Shown one piece after another: positions 1 through 7,394 of a DNA stretch of 11,294 bases. The notes under the pieces are model-generated. The model did no database searches. It was not told where the DNA came from and saw only the letters and a program-made list of their open reading frames with translations. The DNA comes from Flavobacterium psychrophilum (GTDB lineage Bacteria > Bacteroidota > Bacteroidia > Flavobacteriales > Flavobacteriaceae). The translations under genes were made by a program, and so were the position numbers. Location of the stretch: assembly GCA_945897545.1 (NCBI GenBank), contig CAMDGJ010000080.1:1-11294 (forward strand), given 5' to 3'. The stretch's first letter is position 1. Each line of letters opens with the position of its first letter.

Positions 1-1
1 A

Positions 2-283
2 AAAATTGACAAGAAAAAACTACCTCTTCCTGAGTATGTTCGCCCTAATTCAGCACCTCTTCTTAAATTAGCAAGTTCTGTAATTGAAAAAAACATCTCA
101 AAAGTATGGAGCGAATTATTACAAATGCCTTTAATTGGTATAAATGACAACTTTTTTGAAATGGGAGGCACTTCGCTTTTAGCTCAAAGAGTATCAACTA
201 GACTAAGACAACATTTTAATTTAGAAATACCTGTAACCAAAATATATCAATTTCCTACAATAGCTGAATTGTCTGATTATTTA
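2..283 (+). other. Adenylation-domain tail and peptidyl carrier protein domain
   Basis: The first codons read K-I-D-K-K-K-L-P-L-P-E, matching the A10 core (NGK(V/I)D-K) at the end of an NRPS adenylation domain. About 40 residues later comes the carrier motif D-N-F-F-E-M-G-G-T-S-L (residues 8-18). Ser17 (codon 173-175) is the expected phosphopantetheine attachment site. The substrate-selecting part of the adenylation domain lies outside the window, so the loaded amino acid cannot be predicted. Confidence 0.92.
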
Positions 284-3200
284 GAAATAGGCGTTAGAGA
301 AATTGATTATTTAAAATTTTCAAAACCCAAACGAAATAATTCATCAGGTGATGTGGCTGTTATTGGTATGGCTGGAAGGTTCCCTGGAGCAAAATCCATA
401 AATGAATTATGGGACGTTTTGAAGGAAGGCAAAGAAACCATTTCCTTTTTTAGAGCCGATGAAATCGATCTAAGTATTCCAGAATCGTTGCGTAATGACC
501 CACTTTATGTTGGTGCTCGAGGTATTTTACCTGAAGCAAACACCTTTGACGCAGCCTTCTTTGGAATAAACCCAAAGCTAGCCGAAGTAATGGATCCTCA
601 ACAACGCTTATTTTTGGAAATTGCTTGGGAAGCACTTGAACAAGCTGGCTATTTACCCAAATATTATAATGGCAGTATAGGTGTTTATGCAGGTACTGGA
701 ACAAATACCTATTACAAAAAGAACATACTTCCTAACAAAGAAATGGTAGATGAAATAGGATATCTCCTAGCAGAAACTGTCAATGAGAAAGATTATATTG
801 CTACAAGAACAGCTTACCATTTGAACTTAAGAGGCCCTGCGACGAGTATTCATTCTGGATGCTCTACTTCACTCCTAGCTATTGCTGGAGCTGTAGAAGC
901 CATTAGGAGTGGACAATGTGATATTGCATTGGCTGGAGGCGCTAGTGTGACTGCTCCTATATTTAGCGGACATCTTTATCAAGAGGGTTCAATGTTAAGT
1001 CCAGACGGACATTGCAACTCTTTTGATGAGGACGGCAAGGGAACTGTTTTTAGTGATGGAGCTGGCGTTGTACTGCTAAAAAGTTTAGATGCTGCCCAGA
1101 ATGATGGTGACAAAATTTATGGAATCATCAAAGGTATAGGTATTTCTAATGATGGCGGTAACAAAGGTAGTTTTACAGCTCCTAGCACAGAAGGACAAGC
1201 TGTTGCTATTAGGAAAGCTATTCAAGATGCGCAAGTTACGCCTGATTCAATTAGTTATATAGAAACTAGTGGAACCGCAACACCAATGGGTGATCCTATT
1301 GAGATTGAAGGACTAAAAATGGGTTTTGGTAAACAACTAAATAATGGATATTGTGCAATTGGATCCATCAAAAGTAATATGGGGAATCTCACTGCCGCTT
1401 CTGGCGTAGCTGGGTTGATTAAAACAATCTTGGCAATGAATAATAAGCTTATACCGCCATCGATAGGTTTTAACAAACCTAACCCAGCAATAGATTTTGA
1501 AAATAGTCCGTTTTTTGTAAATTCTAAATTGCGCAACTGGCAAGCAGATGAACCATTAAGAGCTGGTGTAAGTTCGTTCGGTGTTGGCGGAACCAATGTG
1601 CATGTTGTTTTAGAAGAATATCCCTTAGAGCAAAGAGTTTCTGATTCAGGTCGACCCCTCCAATTACTGATGTGGTCCGCCAAATCTGAAAATAGCTTAA
1701 AAGGATATGAAACTGAATTGGGTAATTTTCTTAAATCATCACCTGATTTGCCATTGGCAGATGTTGCGTTTTCATTAAACAAAACACGCGATAGTTTTAT
1801 TTATAGAAGTTTTCTTTTATCAAACAGTAGCGCTGATGCAAGTCAAGAACTACTTTCTGCCGAAAAAAGAATAACCAAAAATGCTATTTTAAAAGTAGCT
1901 CCTAGAGAACTTATTTTCCTTTTTCCTGGACAAGGATCTCAATTTTCTCAAATGGGTTTAAATCTTTATAAAAACGAAATTGTTTATAAAGAAGCAGTAG
2001 ATCAATGTGCTGAATTTTTATTAGACGAATTAAAATTAGACATTCGAGAAATTTTATATCCAGAAATAGTAACGCCAGAAACTGAAGCACAACTAAAAAA
2101 TACTCGCTACACTCAACCCGCTTTATTTGTAACTGAATATGCCTTATCTCAACTTTGGTTAAGCTGGGGAATTAAACCAACTGCATTCTGTGGACACAGT
2201 ATTGGCGAATTTGTAGCAGCTCATCTAGCGGGAATTTTTAATTTACAAGATGCATTGCATTTAATTGCAGTTGGAGGTCGATTAGTAAGTGAACTTCCTG
2301 GGGGAAGTATGTTATCAGTAAGACTTTCGGAAGACAAATTAAAAGAAATCCTTCCAAAAACGCTTTCAATTGCAGCTATAAACTCAAATGTTTTATGCGT
2401 TGTTTCAGGTGAAGCTGATACCGTAAAAGAATTTGCCAAATCTATAGAGGCACAGGAAATTGCAAATAAATTATTATTTACTAGTCATGCATTTCACTCC
2501 AATATGATGGATCCTGTTTTGGGAACTTTTGAAGCTGAAGTAAAAAAAATTCAACTTAATAAACCAAATTTACCTATAGTTTCTACAGTTACAGGAACTT
2601 GGTTAAAGGATGACGAAGCTATAAATTCAAAATACTGGACAAACCATTTGCGTAATACTGTACGATTTGCAGATGCGGCAAATACATTATTAAAATTAGA
2701 AGACCCTGTTTTCTTAGAAATGGGCCCAGGTCAGACATTAACCTCTTTGACAAAACAACAAGGAGTAGGTAAAATAATTTCTGCATTTGCAAGTTTGCTT
2801 TTACCTAAAAATCAAGAAAACGAATACAATCCCTTATTAAATTCTTTAGGGGAGTTGTGGCTTAGAGGAATTGATCCTGATTGGAATACCTTTTTTGGAC
2901 ACCAAAAAAGGCAAAAAGTTAACTTACCTAGCTACGTTTTCGATCGTAAATATTGCTGGATTGACCCTCCAAGTTTGCAAATACAAAATTTAAACCCAAA
3001 TATAATTAAAGCGCAAAATTCGATTAGCAATCTTATTGAAAATAAACCTATGAGAAAAAATACTATCCTTAGCAATATTTCTGCAATTGTACGCCAAACA
3101 TCAGGGATAGACTATCCCAACGATGCTCATTCTGAAAGTTTTTTAGACCTTGGATTAGATTCTTTGACTCTTACTCAGCTTGCAATTAGATTAAAGAAAG

Positions 3201-5185
3201 ATTTTAAACTTCCTATTACTTTTCGTCAACTCAACGAAGAATTTGGTTCACCATCTCTATTAGCAGATTACCTTGATCAAAATCTTCCAAAAGAGGAATA
3301 CAACGACAGCAATCCTTTGCAACCAGTTTCAAATACTGTAGCAATACTTTCGCCAATTGCATACGGACAAGTTCCTCAAACAAACAATCAAAACAGCACA
3401 GCTTTAGAATTGCTAGCACAACAATTCCAGTTGTTAGGAAAGCAAATGGAGCTTCTTCAAGGTATTAATGTAATACCTCAAAATGGATTTGTACAAGAAA
3501 CAGTTCAACAATCAGAGCCAATTGTATTTACAAAAAACACTCAAGGAGACCTAAGAACACTCGAAGAAATTGCAGAACATCAAAAACCATTTGGAGCGTC
3601 TCCAAGAATTGAAAAACAGGCACATGAAATGAGCAATTCTCAAAAAGAATTTCTAAATGGACTAATAGCTAGCTATACTAATAAAACTGCTGCAAGTAAA
3701 TCTTATACTCAAAAAAATAGAAGTATTATGGCGGATCCAAGAGTTGTTTCTGGATTTAAACCATTAACTAAAGAAATTGTTTACCCAATCGTCATTGAAA
3801 AATCAAAAGGAAATCGTCTGTGGGATTTTGATGGAAATGAATATATTGATGCTCTTAATGGTTTTGGTTCATGCTTTTTTGGCCATCAACCTGATTTTAT
3901 AAAAGAAGCCCTTCATCAACAAATAGAGAGTGGATTTGAAGTAGGCCCTCAACACCCGCTTGCAGCGGAGGTTTGTGAGCTCCTCTGTGAATTTACAAAA
4001 CACGATCGCGCCGCTCTCTGTAACACTGGTTCCGAAGCTATATTAGGGGCTATGCGTATTGCTAGAACCGTAACTGGTCGGTCGTTGATTGTAGCATTTT
4101 CTGGTTCCTACCATGGTATTATGGATGAAGTAATTGTCGGAGGGTCAAAAAAACTTTTAACATTTCCAGCTGCTGCTGGAATAATGCCAGAAACTTTTCA
4201 AAACATGTTAATTTTAGACTACGGCACAGAGGAAAGTCTTCGTATAATTAGTGAACGAGCAGATGAATTAGCAGCAGTGCTTGTAGAACCGGTACAAAGC
4301 AGAAGACCTGAATTTCAACCCATATCTTTTTTAAAAGAACTTAGAGAAATTACCGCTAAATCTGGTGTAGCACTTATTTTTGATGAGGTAATTAGTGGCT
4401 TCCGAATGCACCCAGGAGGAGTTCAAGCGCTTTTTAATATTAAAGCTGATATAGCTACTTACGGAAAAGTTTTTGGTGGAGGTCTTCCAGTTGGTGCCAT
4501 AACTGGTAAACGAAAATTTATGGATGCTATAGATGGTGGGTCATGGCAATATGGTGATGATTCTATTCCCGAAATTGGAGTTACTTATTTTGCCGGAACC
4601 TTCGTAAGACAGCCATTGGCGCTCGCCTCTTCTAAAGCTTCGCTTATTCACCTTAAAACCCAAGGACCTGCTTTACAAGAAAGAATTAGTGGTATGACTA
4701 ATCGTTTAGCTCATGAATTAAATACCGAATTTAAGAAAAGAGATTTACCTATAATTATCAATCATTTCGGCTCTTTGTGGAGAATTAAATTTAATGATGA
4801 CGTACTTTACGGTGAATTATTATTTACTTTATTACGACAAAATGGTGTACATATCTGGGATGGATTTTCTTGTTTTTTGACAGAAGCATTTATAGAAGAA
4901 GATGTAACTCGAATTATTAATACTATAATTAAATGCACTGAAGAAATGGTTGCAGCTGGCTTCTTTTTAGATAACACAGAATCTAACATTCTAAAACAAT
5001 CAGATTCGTCCAGCTTTTTAAATAAACAACCTCCTATATCTGGTGCGAAATTAGGAAAGGATAAAGAGGGCAATCCCGCATGGTTTGTAGCCGATTCAAA
5101 TAAAAATGGAGCGTATATTAAAATTGATTTATTAAAAAAGGACAACGAAACGAAGAGCATTTTCGATTTAAACAAACGTAAATAG
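2..5185 (+). CDS. Hybrid NRPS/PKS megasynthase, 5' end outside window, 3' end truncated
   Basis: The frame is open from the window edge. It begins with an adenylation-domain A10-like tail (K-I-D-K-K-K-L-P at 2-25), so the start lies upstream. Residues are numbered from the Met at 125. The order is PCP (Ser17), KS (76-498), AT (596-890), ACP (Ser1013) and class III aminotransferase (1200-1615). No ketoreductase, dehydratase or methyltransferase is visible. This resembles the beta-aminating modules of MycA (mycosubtilin) and McyE (microcystin), but here it follows an amino-acid-loading module. Inferred job: malonyl extension of an aminoacyl-PCP, then transamination of the beta-keto thioester. 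The KS lacks both catalytic histidines, so extension is doubtful. After the aminotransferase, the linker GNPAWFV (1649-1655) normally leads into a condensation domain, but the protein ends at 1686 in IS630-derived DNA. The architecture is certain; function and product are inferred. Confidence 0.93.
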   Translation, partial: KIDKKKLPLPEYVRPNSAPLLKLASSVIEKNISKVWSELLQMPLIGINDNFFEMGGTSLLAQRVSTRLRQHFNLEIPVTKIYQFPTIAELSDYLEIGVREIDYLKFSKPKRNNSSGDVAVIGMAGRFPGAKSINELWDVLKEGKETISFFRADEIDLSIPESLRNDPLYVGARGILPEANTFDAAFFGINPKLAEVMDPQQRLFLEIAWEALEQAGYLPKYYNGSIGVYAGTGTNTYYKKNILPNKEMVDEIGYLLAETVNEKDYIATRTAYHLNLRGPATSIHSGCSTSLLAIAGAVEAIRSGQCDIALAGGASVTAPIFSGHLYQEGSMLSPDGHCNSFDEDGKGTVFSDGAGVVLLKSLDAAQNDGDKIYGIIKGIGISNDGGNKGSFTAPSTEGQAVAIRKAIQDAQVTPDSISYIETSGTATPMGDPIEIEGLKMGFGKQLNNGYCAIGSIKSNMGNLTAASGVAGLIKTILAMNNKLIPPSIGFNKPNPAIDFENSPFFVNSKLRNWQADEPLRAGVSSFGVGGTNVHVVLEEYPLEQRVSDSGRPLQLLMWSAKSENSLKGYETELGNFLKSSPDLPLADVAFSLNKTRDSFIYRSFLLSNSSADASQELLSAEKRITKNAILKVAPRELIFLFPGQGSQFSQMGLNLYKNEIVYKEAVDQCAEFLLDELKLDIREILYPEIVTPETEAQLKNTRYTQPALFVTEYALSQLWLSWGIKPTAFCGHSIGEFVAAHLAGIFNLQDALHLIAVGGRLVSELPGGSMLSVRLSEDKLKEILPKTLSIAAINSNVLCVVSGEADTVKEFAKSIEAQEIANKLLFTSHAFHSNMMDPVLGTFEAEVKKIQLNKPNLPIVSTVTGTWLKDDEAINSKYWTNHLRNTVRFADAANTLLKLEDPVFLEMGPGQTLTSLTKQQGVGKIISAFASLLLPKNQENEYNPLLNSLGELWLRGIDPDWNTFFGHQKRQKVNLPSYVFDRKYCWIDPPSLQIQNLNPNIIKAQNSISNLIENKPMRKNTILSNISAIVRQTSGIDYPNDAHSESFLDLGLDSLTLTQLAIRLKKDFKLPITFRQLNEEFGSPSLLADYLDQNLPKEEYNDSNPLQPVSNTVAILSPIAYGQVPQTNNQNSTALELLAQQFQLLGKQMELLQGINVIPQNGFVQETVQQSEPIVFTKNTQGDLRTLEEIAEHQKPFGASPRIEKQAHEMSNSQKEFLNGLIASYTNKTAASKSYTQKNRSIMADPRVVSGFKPLTKEIVYPIVIEKSKGNRLWDFDGNEYIDALNGFGSCFFGHQPDFIKEALHQQIESGFEVGPQHPLAAEVCELLCEFTKHDRAALCNTGSEAILGAMRIARTVTGRSLIVAFSGSYHGIMDEVIVGGSKKLLTFPAAAGIMPETFQNMLILDYGTEESLRIISERADELAAVLVEPVQSRRPEFQPISFLKELREITAKSGVALIFDEVISGFRMHPGGVQALFNIKADIATYGKVFGGGLPVGAITGKRKFMDAIDGGSWQYGDDSIPEIGVTYFAGTFVRQPLALASSKASLIHLKTQGPALQERISGMTNRLAHELNTEFKKRDLPIIINHFGSLWRIKFNDDVLYGELLFTLLRQNGVHIWDGFSCFLTEAFIEEDVTRIINTIIKCTEEMVAAGFFLDNTESNILKQSDSSSFLNKQPPISGAKLGKDKEGNPAWFVADSNKNGAYIKIDLLKKDNETKSIFDLNKRK
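350..1618 (+). other. Ketosynthase domain with Cys retained and both catalytic His replaced
   Basis: The domain opens with DVAVIGMAGRFPG (residues 76-88). The nucleophile is present in HSGCSTSL, Cys246. The HGTGT-type motif reads ETSGTATP, so the first catalytic His is Ser382 (AGT, 1268-1270). The KSNxGH motif reads KSNMGN, so the second His is Asn421 (AAT, 1385-1387). Other hallmarks are normal: MDPQQR (157-162), GDPIEIEG (389-396) and GVSSFGVGGTNVH (481-493). In known ketosynthases both histidines support decarboxylation and condensation, so the domain is predicted to transfer or gate acyl chains, or to be dead. Confidence 0.9.
1910..2794 (+). other. Acyltransferase domain, malonyl-type
   Basis: Starts at LIFLFPGQGSQ (residues 596-606). 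The catalytic serine is in GHSIGE (Ser692), and the distal motif is SHAFHS (787-792). HAFH is the signature usually associated with malonyl-CoA rather than methylmalonyl-CoA selection. No active-site loss was noticed, unlike the adjacent KS. Confidence 0.9.
3062..3280 (+). other. Acyl carrier protein domain of the PKS module
   Basis: The motif F-L-D-L-G-L-D-S-L (residues 1006-1014) carries the phosphopantetheine serine at 1013 (codon 3161-3163). It is followed by a Gln/Leu-rich stretch around 1093-1113 (LELLAQQ, LLGKQMELL) that is probably a short coiled-coil linker to the aminotransferase, as seen in mycosubtilin-type modules. Confidence 0.9.
3722..4969 (+). other. Class III (glutamate-1-semialdehyde-like) aminotransferase domain
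   Basis: Fold-type I, PLP-dependent domain embedded in the megasynthase. Visible motifs are the cofactor-phosphate loop NTGSEA (residues 1300-1305), SYHG (1328-1331), the PLP-ring aspartate in FDEVISGFR (Asp1420) and the Schiff-base lysine in TYGKVFGGGLP (Lys1448). The preceding segment, ADPRVVSGFKPL (1203-1214), resembles the entry into the beta-aminotransferase of MycA/McyE. All catalytic residues are intact. It is expected to convert a beta-ketoacyl-ACP to a beta-aminoacyl-ACP, if such a substrate is made. Confidence 0.92.
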
Positions 5186-5710
5186 AAACACTAAAGGGTT
5201 TGGAAGATGGCGGGTATATTGATTTATATTTTGGAGACCAAAGTCATTTTGGTCTCACTCCCAATGTACCTTATGCTTGGCAAACAAAAGAGAATCCAAT
5301 ATTGTTACCCGCTTCTAAAGGCAAATATTAAAATGTAGTTGGATTAATGACACGTAAAAAAAAGCTTTATTTTGAAATACTTGAAACAACCTTTAATTCA
5401 GATAGAATCATCTGTTTTATGAATCGTTTTGAGGAACAAACCGTTAAAAAAAAAGATTGTGATTCTTGACAATTCGCCAATCCATAAATCTAAAAAGTTT
5501 ATGGCTAAAATAGAAGAATGGAAAGAAAAAGATGTTTTGATTTACTTTTTGCCACCGTATTCTCCAGAGTTAAATCTGATAAAAATTCTATGGTGAAGAA
5601 TAAAATATCAATGGTTGGGTTTCGATGCTTATAAAGACTTTGAAAATCTCAAAGAACAATTAAATTCTGTACTGAATAATTTTGGAACAAAATACGACAT
5701 TAAATATTAA
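5140..5710 (+). pseudogene. Degenerate IS630-family transposase remnant
   Basis: Spliced across frames, the reading is a DDE transposase lacking its N-terminal half. It includes YFGDQSHFGL with the first Asp, LTPNVPYAWQ, ILDNSPIH with the second Asp, and YFLPPYSPELNL. Lesions are in-frame stops at 5179-5181, 5329-5331 and 5594-5596, plus a one-base frameshift consistent with an extra A in the nine-A run 5446-5454. The catalytic glutamate expected after PELNL-I is Lys (codon 5582-5584). The natural-looking terminus ends at the stop 5708-5710. The left boundary is uncertain: GQRNEEHFRFKQT can be read in this frame from 5140, overlapping the end of the megasynthase frame. No terminal inverted repeats were recognised. 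The element cannot encode its own transposase. Confidence 0.85.
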
Positions 5711-5798
5711 CCATTACTTACTAGTGTAGAAGAAAAAACAAAATGCAAAAAAAACAGCAAAAGTTGTTGTTCCAAAAAAGCATAACATGCAACTATAA
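5711..5798. other. Spacer between transposase remnant and terminator
   Basis: AT-rich spacer with no recognisable gene. One frame (about 5744-5797) reads a lysine-rich tail, KTAKVVVPKKHNMQL then a stop. This could be the end of a vanished gene or chance in A-rich DNA. No assignment is made. Confidence 0.4.
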
Positions 5799-5839
5799 AA
5801 ACAAAAATGCTTCGAAAATTTTTCGAAGCATTTTTGTTT
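5799..5839. terminator. Bidirectional intrinsic terminator
   Basis: Perfect inverted repeat with 20-base arms (5799-5818 and 5820-5839) around position 5819. The core is ATGCTTCGAAAA against TTTTCGAAGCAT. T-rich tracts follow the stem on both strands, so it can act in either direction. It begins 17 nt past the hisS stop and most clearly terminates hisS on the - strand. On the + strand it would stop transcription leaving the transposase remnant. Confidence 0.85.
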
Positions 5840-5855
5840 ACGCAAAATTATAATT

Positions 5856-7226
5856 TTATACCAAAGTCATTTTCAACCCTTCAAAATCAAGCAAAACTTG
5901 TTCGCCAGAAATTAAATTCTTCAAGGCAAATTTCTCTTCGCTCATTTCAGATTCTCCAACGATTACAGCATAAGGAATGCCACGTTTGTCAGCGTGTTGA
6001 AACTGTTTTCCCACCTTAACATTATCAGGATACAATTCTACTTTTATTCCATAACTGCGTAATTTCGTGATAGCTTGCAACGAGTAAAATGCTTCCTTTT
6101 GTCCATAATTAATAAACAAGGCTTTTGATGTAGAGGTTACAGTTTCTGGAAATAAATTCATTTCTTCGATTACTAAGTAAATCCGGTCTAAACCAAAAGA
6201 AATCCCTACTCCACTCACATTTTGCAAACCAAAAATCCCAGTTAAGTCATCGTATCTTCCGCCACCACCAATAGATCCCATTGAAACCGTTTTTGGCGGA
6301 GCGACTTCAAATATGGCACCGGTATAATAATTTAATCCGCGAGCCAAGGTCACATCTAAATCTAAAACCGCTTCGTTTAATCCTAGATTTGCGACATTAT
6401 CACAAATAAATCGCAACTCTTCAACACCTTTCATTCCTTCTTGAGACTCGGCTAATAAGGACGAAAGTTTATCTATTTTTTCCGAGATGGTTCCTGAAAA
6501 ACGGAATAACGGCTGCACTTTTTCTATAGCCGATTCTGAAATTCCTTTCTCCATCATTTCTTTTTTGACACCGTCCTCGCCTATTTTGTCGAGTTTGTCC
6601 AAAGCAACGGTAAAATCAATCAATTTATCTTTTGCTCCAATTACCTCAGCAATTCCCGAAAGGATTTTTCGGTTATTGATTTTTATGGTCACGCCTTCCA
6701 AACCTAATTCCGTGAAAACCGAATCGTACAATTGCACTAATTCTACTTCTTGCCACAAGGATTTTGAACCCACAACATCAGCATCACATTTAAAAAATTC
6801 TCTAAATCGACCCTTTTGCGGACGATCAGCTCGCCAAACCGGTTGGATTTGGTATCGCTTAAATGGAAATTCAATCTCGCTTTGATGTTGTACAACATAT
6901 CTCGCAAAAGGCACTGTTAAATCGTAGCGTAAGGCCTTCTCAGAGATGCTTGCAGTCAATTTATTGCTTTCTTTGTTTTGCAATGATACAGCATCTGCTT
7001 TAGCCAAATAATCTCCAGAATTCAATATCTTAAAAATCAATCGGTCGCCTTCTTCCCCATATTTCCCCATCAGGGTTTCCGAGTTTTCAAACGAAGGAGT
7101 TTCTATGGGTTGGAAACCAAATTTCTCGAAATTGCTTTTTATAATTTGGATAATGTATTGCCGTTTTGCCACCTCAGCGGGTGAAAAATCTCTGGTTCCT
7201 TTTGGTATACTTGGTTTTTGAGCCAT
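5856..7226 (-). CDS. hisS: Histidyl-tRNA synthetase
   Basis: Class II aminoacyl-tRNA synthetase that charges tRNA-His with histidine in the cytoplasm. The 456 residues agree with the flavobacterial form. Motif 1 region: [10 protein letters not shown] (7-16). Histidine/ATP pocket: [11 protein letters not shown] (101-111). Motif 2: [14 protein letters not shown] (131-144). HisA motif: [10 protein letters not shown] (294-303). Glycine-rich [12 protein letters not shown] (317-328). Motif 3: [11 protein letters not shown] (339-349). The C-terminal anticodon-binding domain begins near 365. The ATG at 7226 gives the conventional N-terminus [14 protein letters not shown]. It appears monocistronic, between a -33/-7-like promoter at 7311-7340 and a terminator at 5799-5839. 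No lesions are visible. The leader contains heptamer repeats. Confidence 0.98.
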   Translation of the reverse strand: MAQKPSIPKGTRDFSPAEVAKRQYIIQIIKSNFEKFGFQPIETPSFENSETLMGKYGEEGDRLIFKILNSGDYLAKADAVSLQNKESNKLTASISEKALRYDLTVPFARYVVQHQSEIEFPFKRYQIQPVWRADRPQKGRFREFFKCDADVVGSKSLWQEVELVQLYDSVFTELGLEGVTIKINNRKILSGIAEVIGAKDKLIDFTVALDKLDKIGEDGVKKEMMEKGISESAIEKVQPLFRFSGTISEKIDKLSSLLAESQEGMKGVEELRFICDNVANLGLNEAVLDLDVTLARGLNYYTGAIFEVAPPKTVSMGSIGGGGRYDDLTGIFGLQNVSGVGISFGLDRIYLVIEEMNLFPETVTSTSKALFINYGQKEAFYSLQAITKLRSYGIKVELYPDNVKVGKQFQHADKRGIPYAVIVGESEMSEEKFALKNLISGEQVLLDFEGLKMTLV

Positions 7227-7232
7227 TTTTTA

Positions 7233-7303
7233 AAGTTAGAAGTTGGAAGTTAAAAGTTAGAAGTTAAAAATTCCTAGTATTTCTAACTTCGTACTTCGTA
7301 TTT
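7233..7303. repeat. Two opposing heptamer arrays in the hisS leader
   Basis: Five strict 7-nt units of the form AAGTTRR lie at 7233-7267 on the + strand. Three units (AAATACG, AAGTACG, AAGTTAG) lie on the - strand at 7283-7303. The opposed arrays allow a perfect 9-bp stem, AAGTTAGAA (7254-7262) with TTCTAACTT (7281-7289), with an 18-nt loop. Both would sit in the hisS 5' leader if the promoter assignment is right. Confidence 0.85.
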
Positions 7304-7310
7304 TGCTATG

Positions 7311-7340
7311 CAAATATCTTGTTTTTAAAATAAATATCAA
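7311..7340 (-). promoter_or_regulatory. Predicted hisS promoter, Bacteroidota type
   Basis: Read on the - strand: TTG (7338-7340), exactly 19 bases, then GATATTTG (7311-7318). This matches the Bacteroidota primary sigma consensus TTG-N19-TAnnTTTG with one mismatch in the -7 box. Transcription would begin near 7304 and give a leader of about 75-80 nt. Confidence 0.6.
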
Positions 7341-7371
7341 CTCTTCTAAAACAAACTTGTAACATAAATTG

Positions 7372-7379
7372 TATTTTCG
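7372..7379 (+). promoter_or_regulatory. Possible -7 box for the ABC permease
   Basis: TATTTTCG differs from the Bacteroidota -7 consensus TAnnTTTG at one position and lies 15 nt before the permease ATG. No TTG sits at the expected spacing upstream, so support is weak. Confidence 0.3.
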
Positions 7380-7394
7380 TGTCAAATTAGCACT

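Noticed and set aside
1255..1782. Long open frame on the - strand inside the ketosynthase region
   Set aside because: It is antisense to strongly conserved KS sequence and its translation has no recognisable domain.
3722..4969. A separate hemL (glutamate-1-semialdehyde aminotransferase) gene
   Set aside because: The domain is fused in frame to the PKS module through a carrier-protein linker, and its entry segment resembles beta-aminotransferases of hybrid synthases rather than hemL.
5744..5797. Lysine-rich reading frame ending KKHNMQL
   Set aside because: Too short and too A-rich to tell a gene remnant from chance.
7233..7303. CRISPR array
   Set aside because: The repeats are 7 nt and contiguous with no unique spacers, and no cas genes are present.
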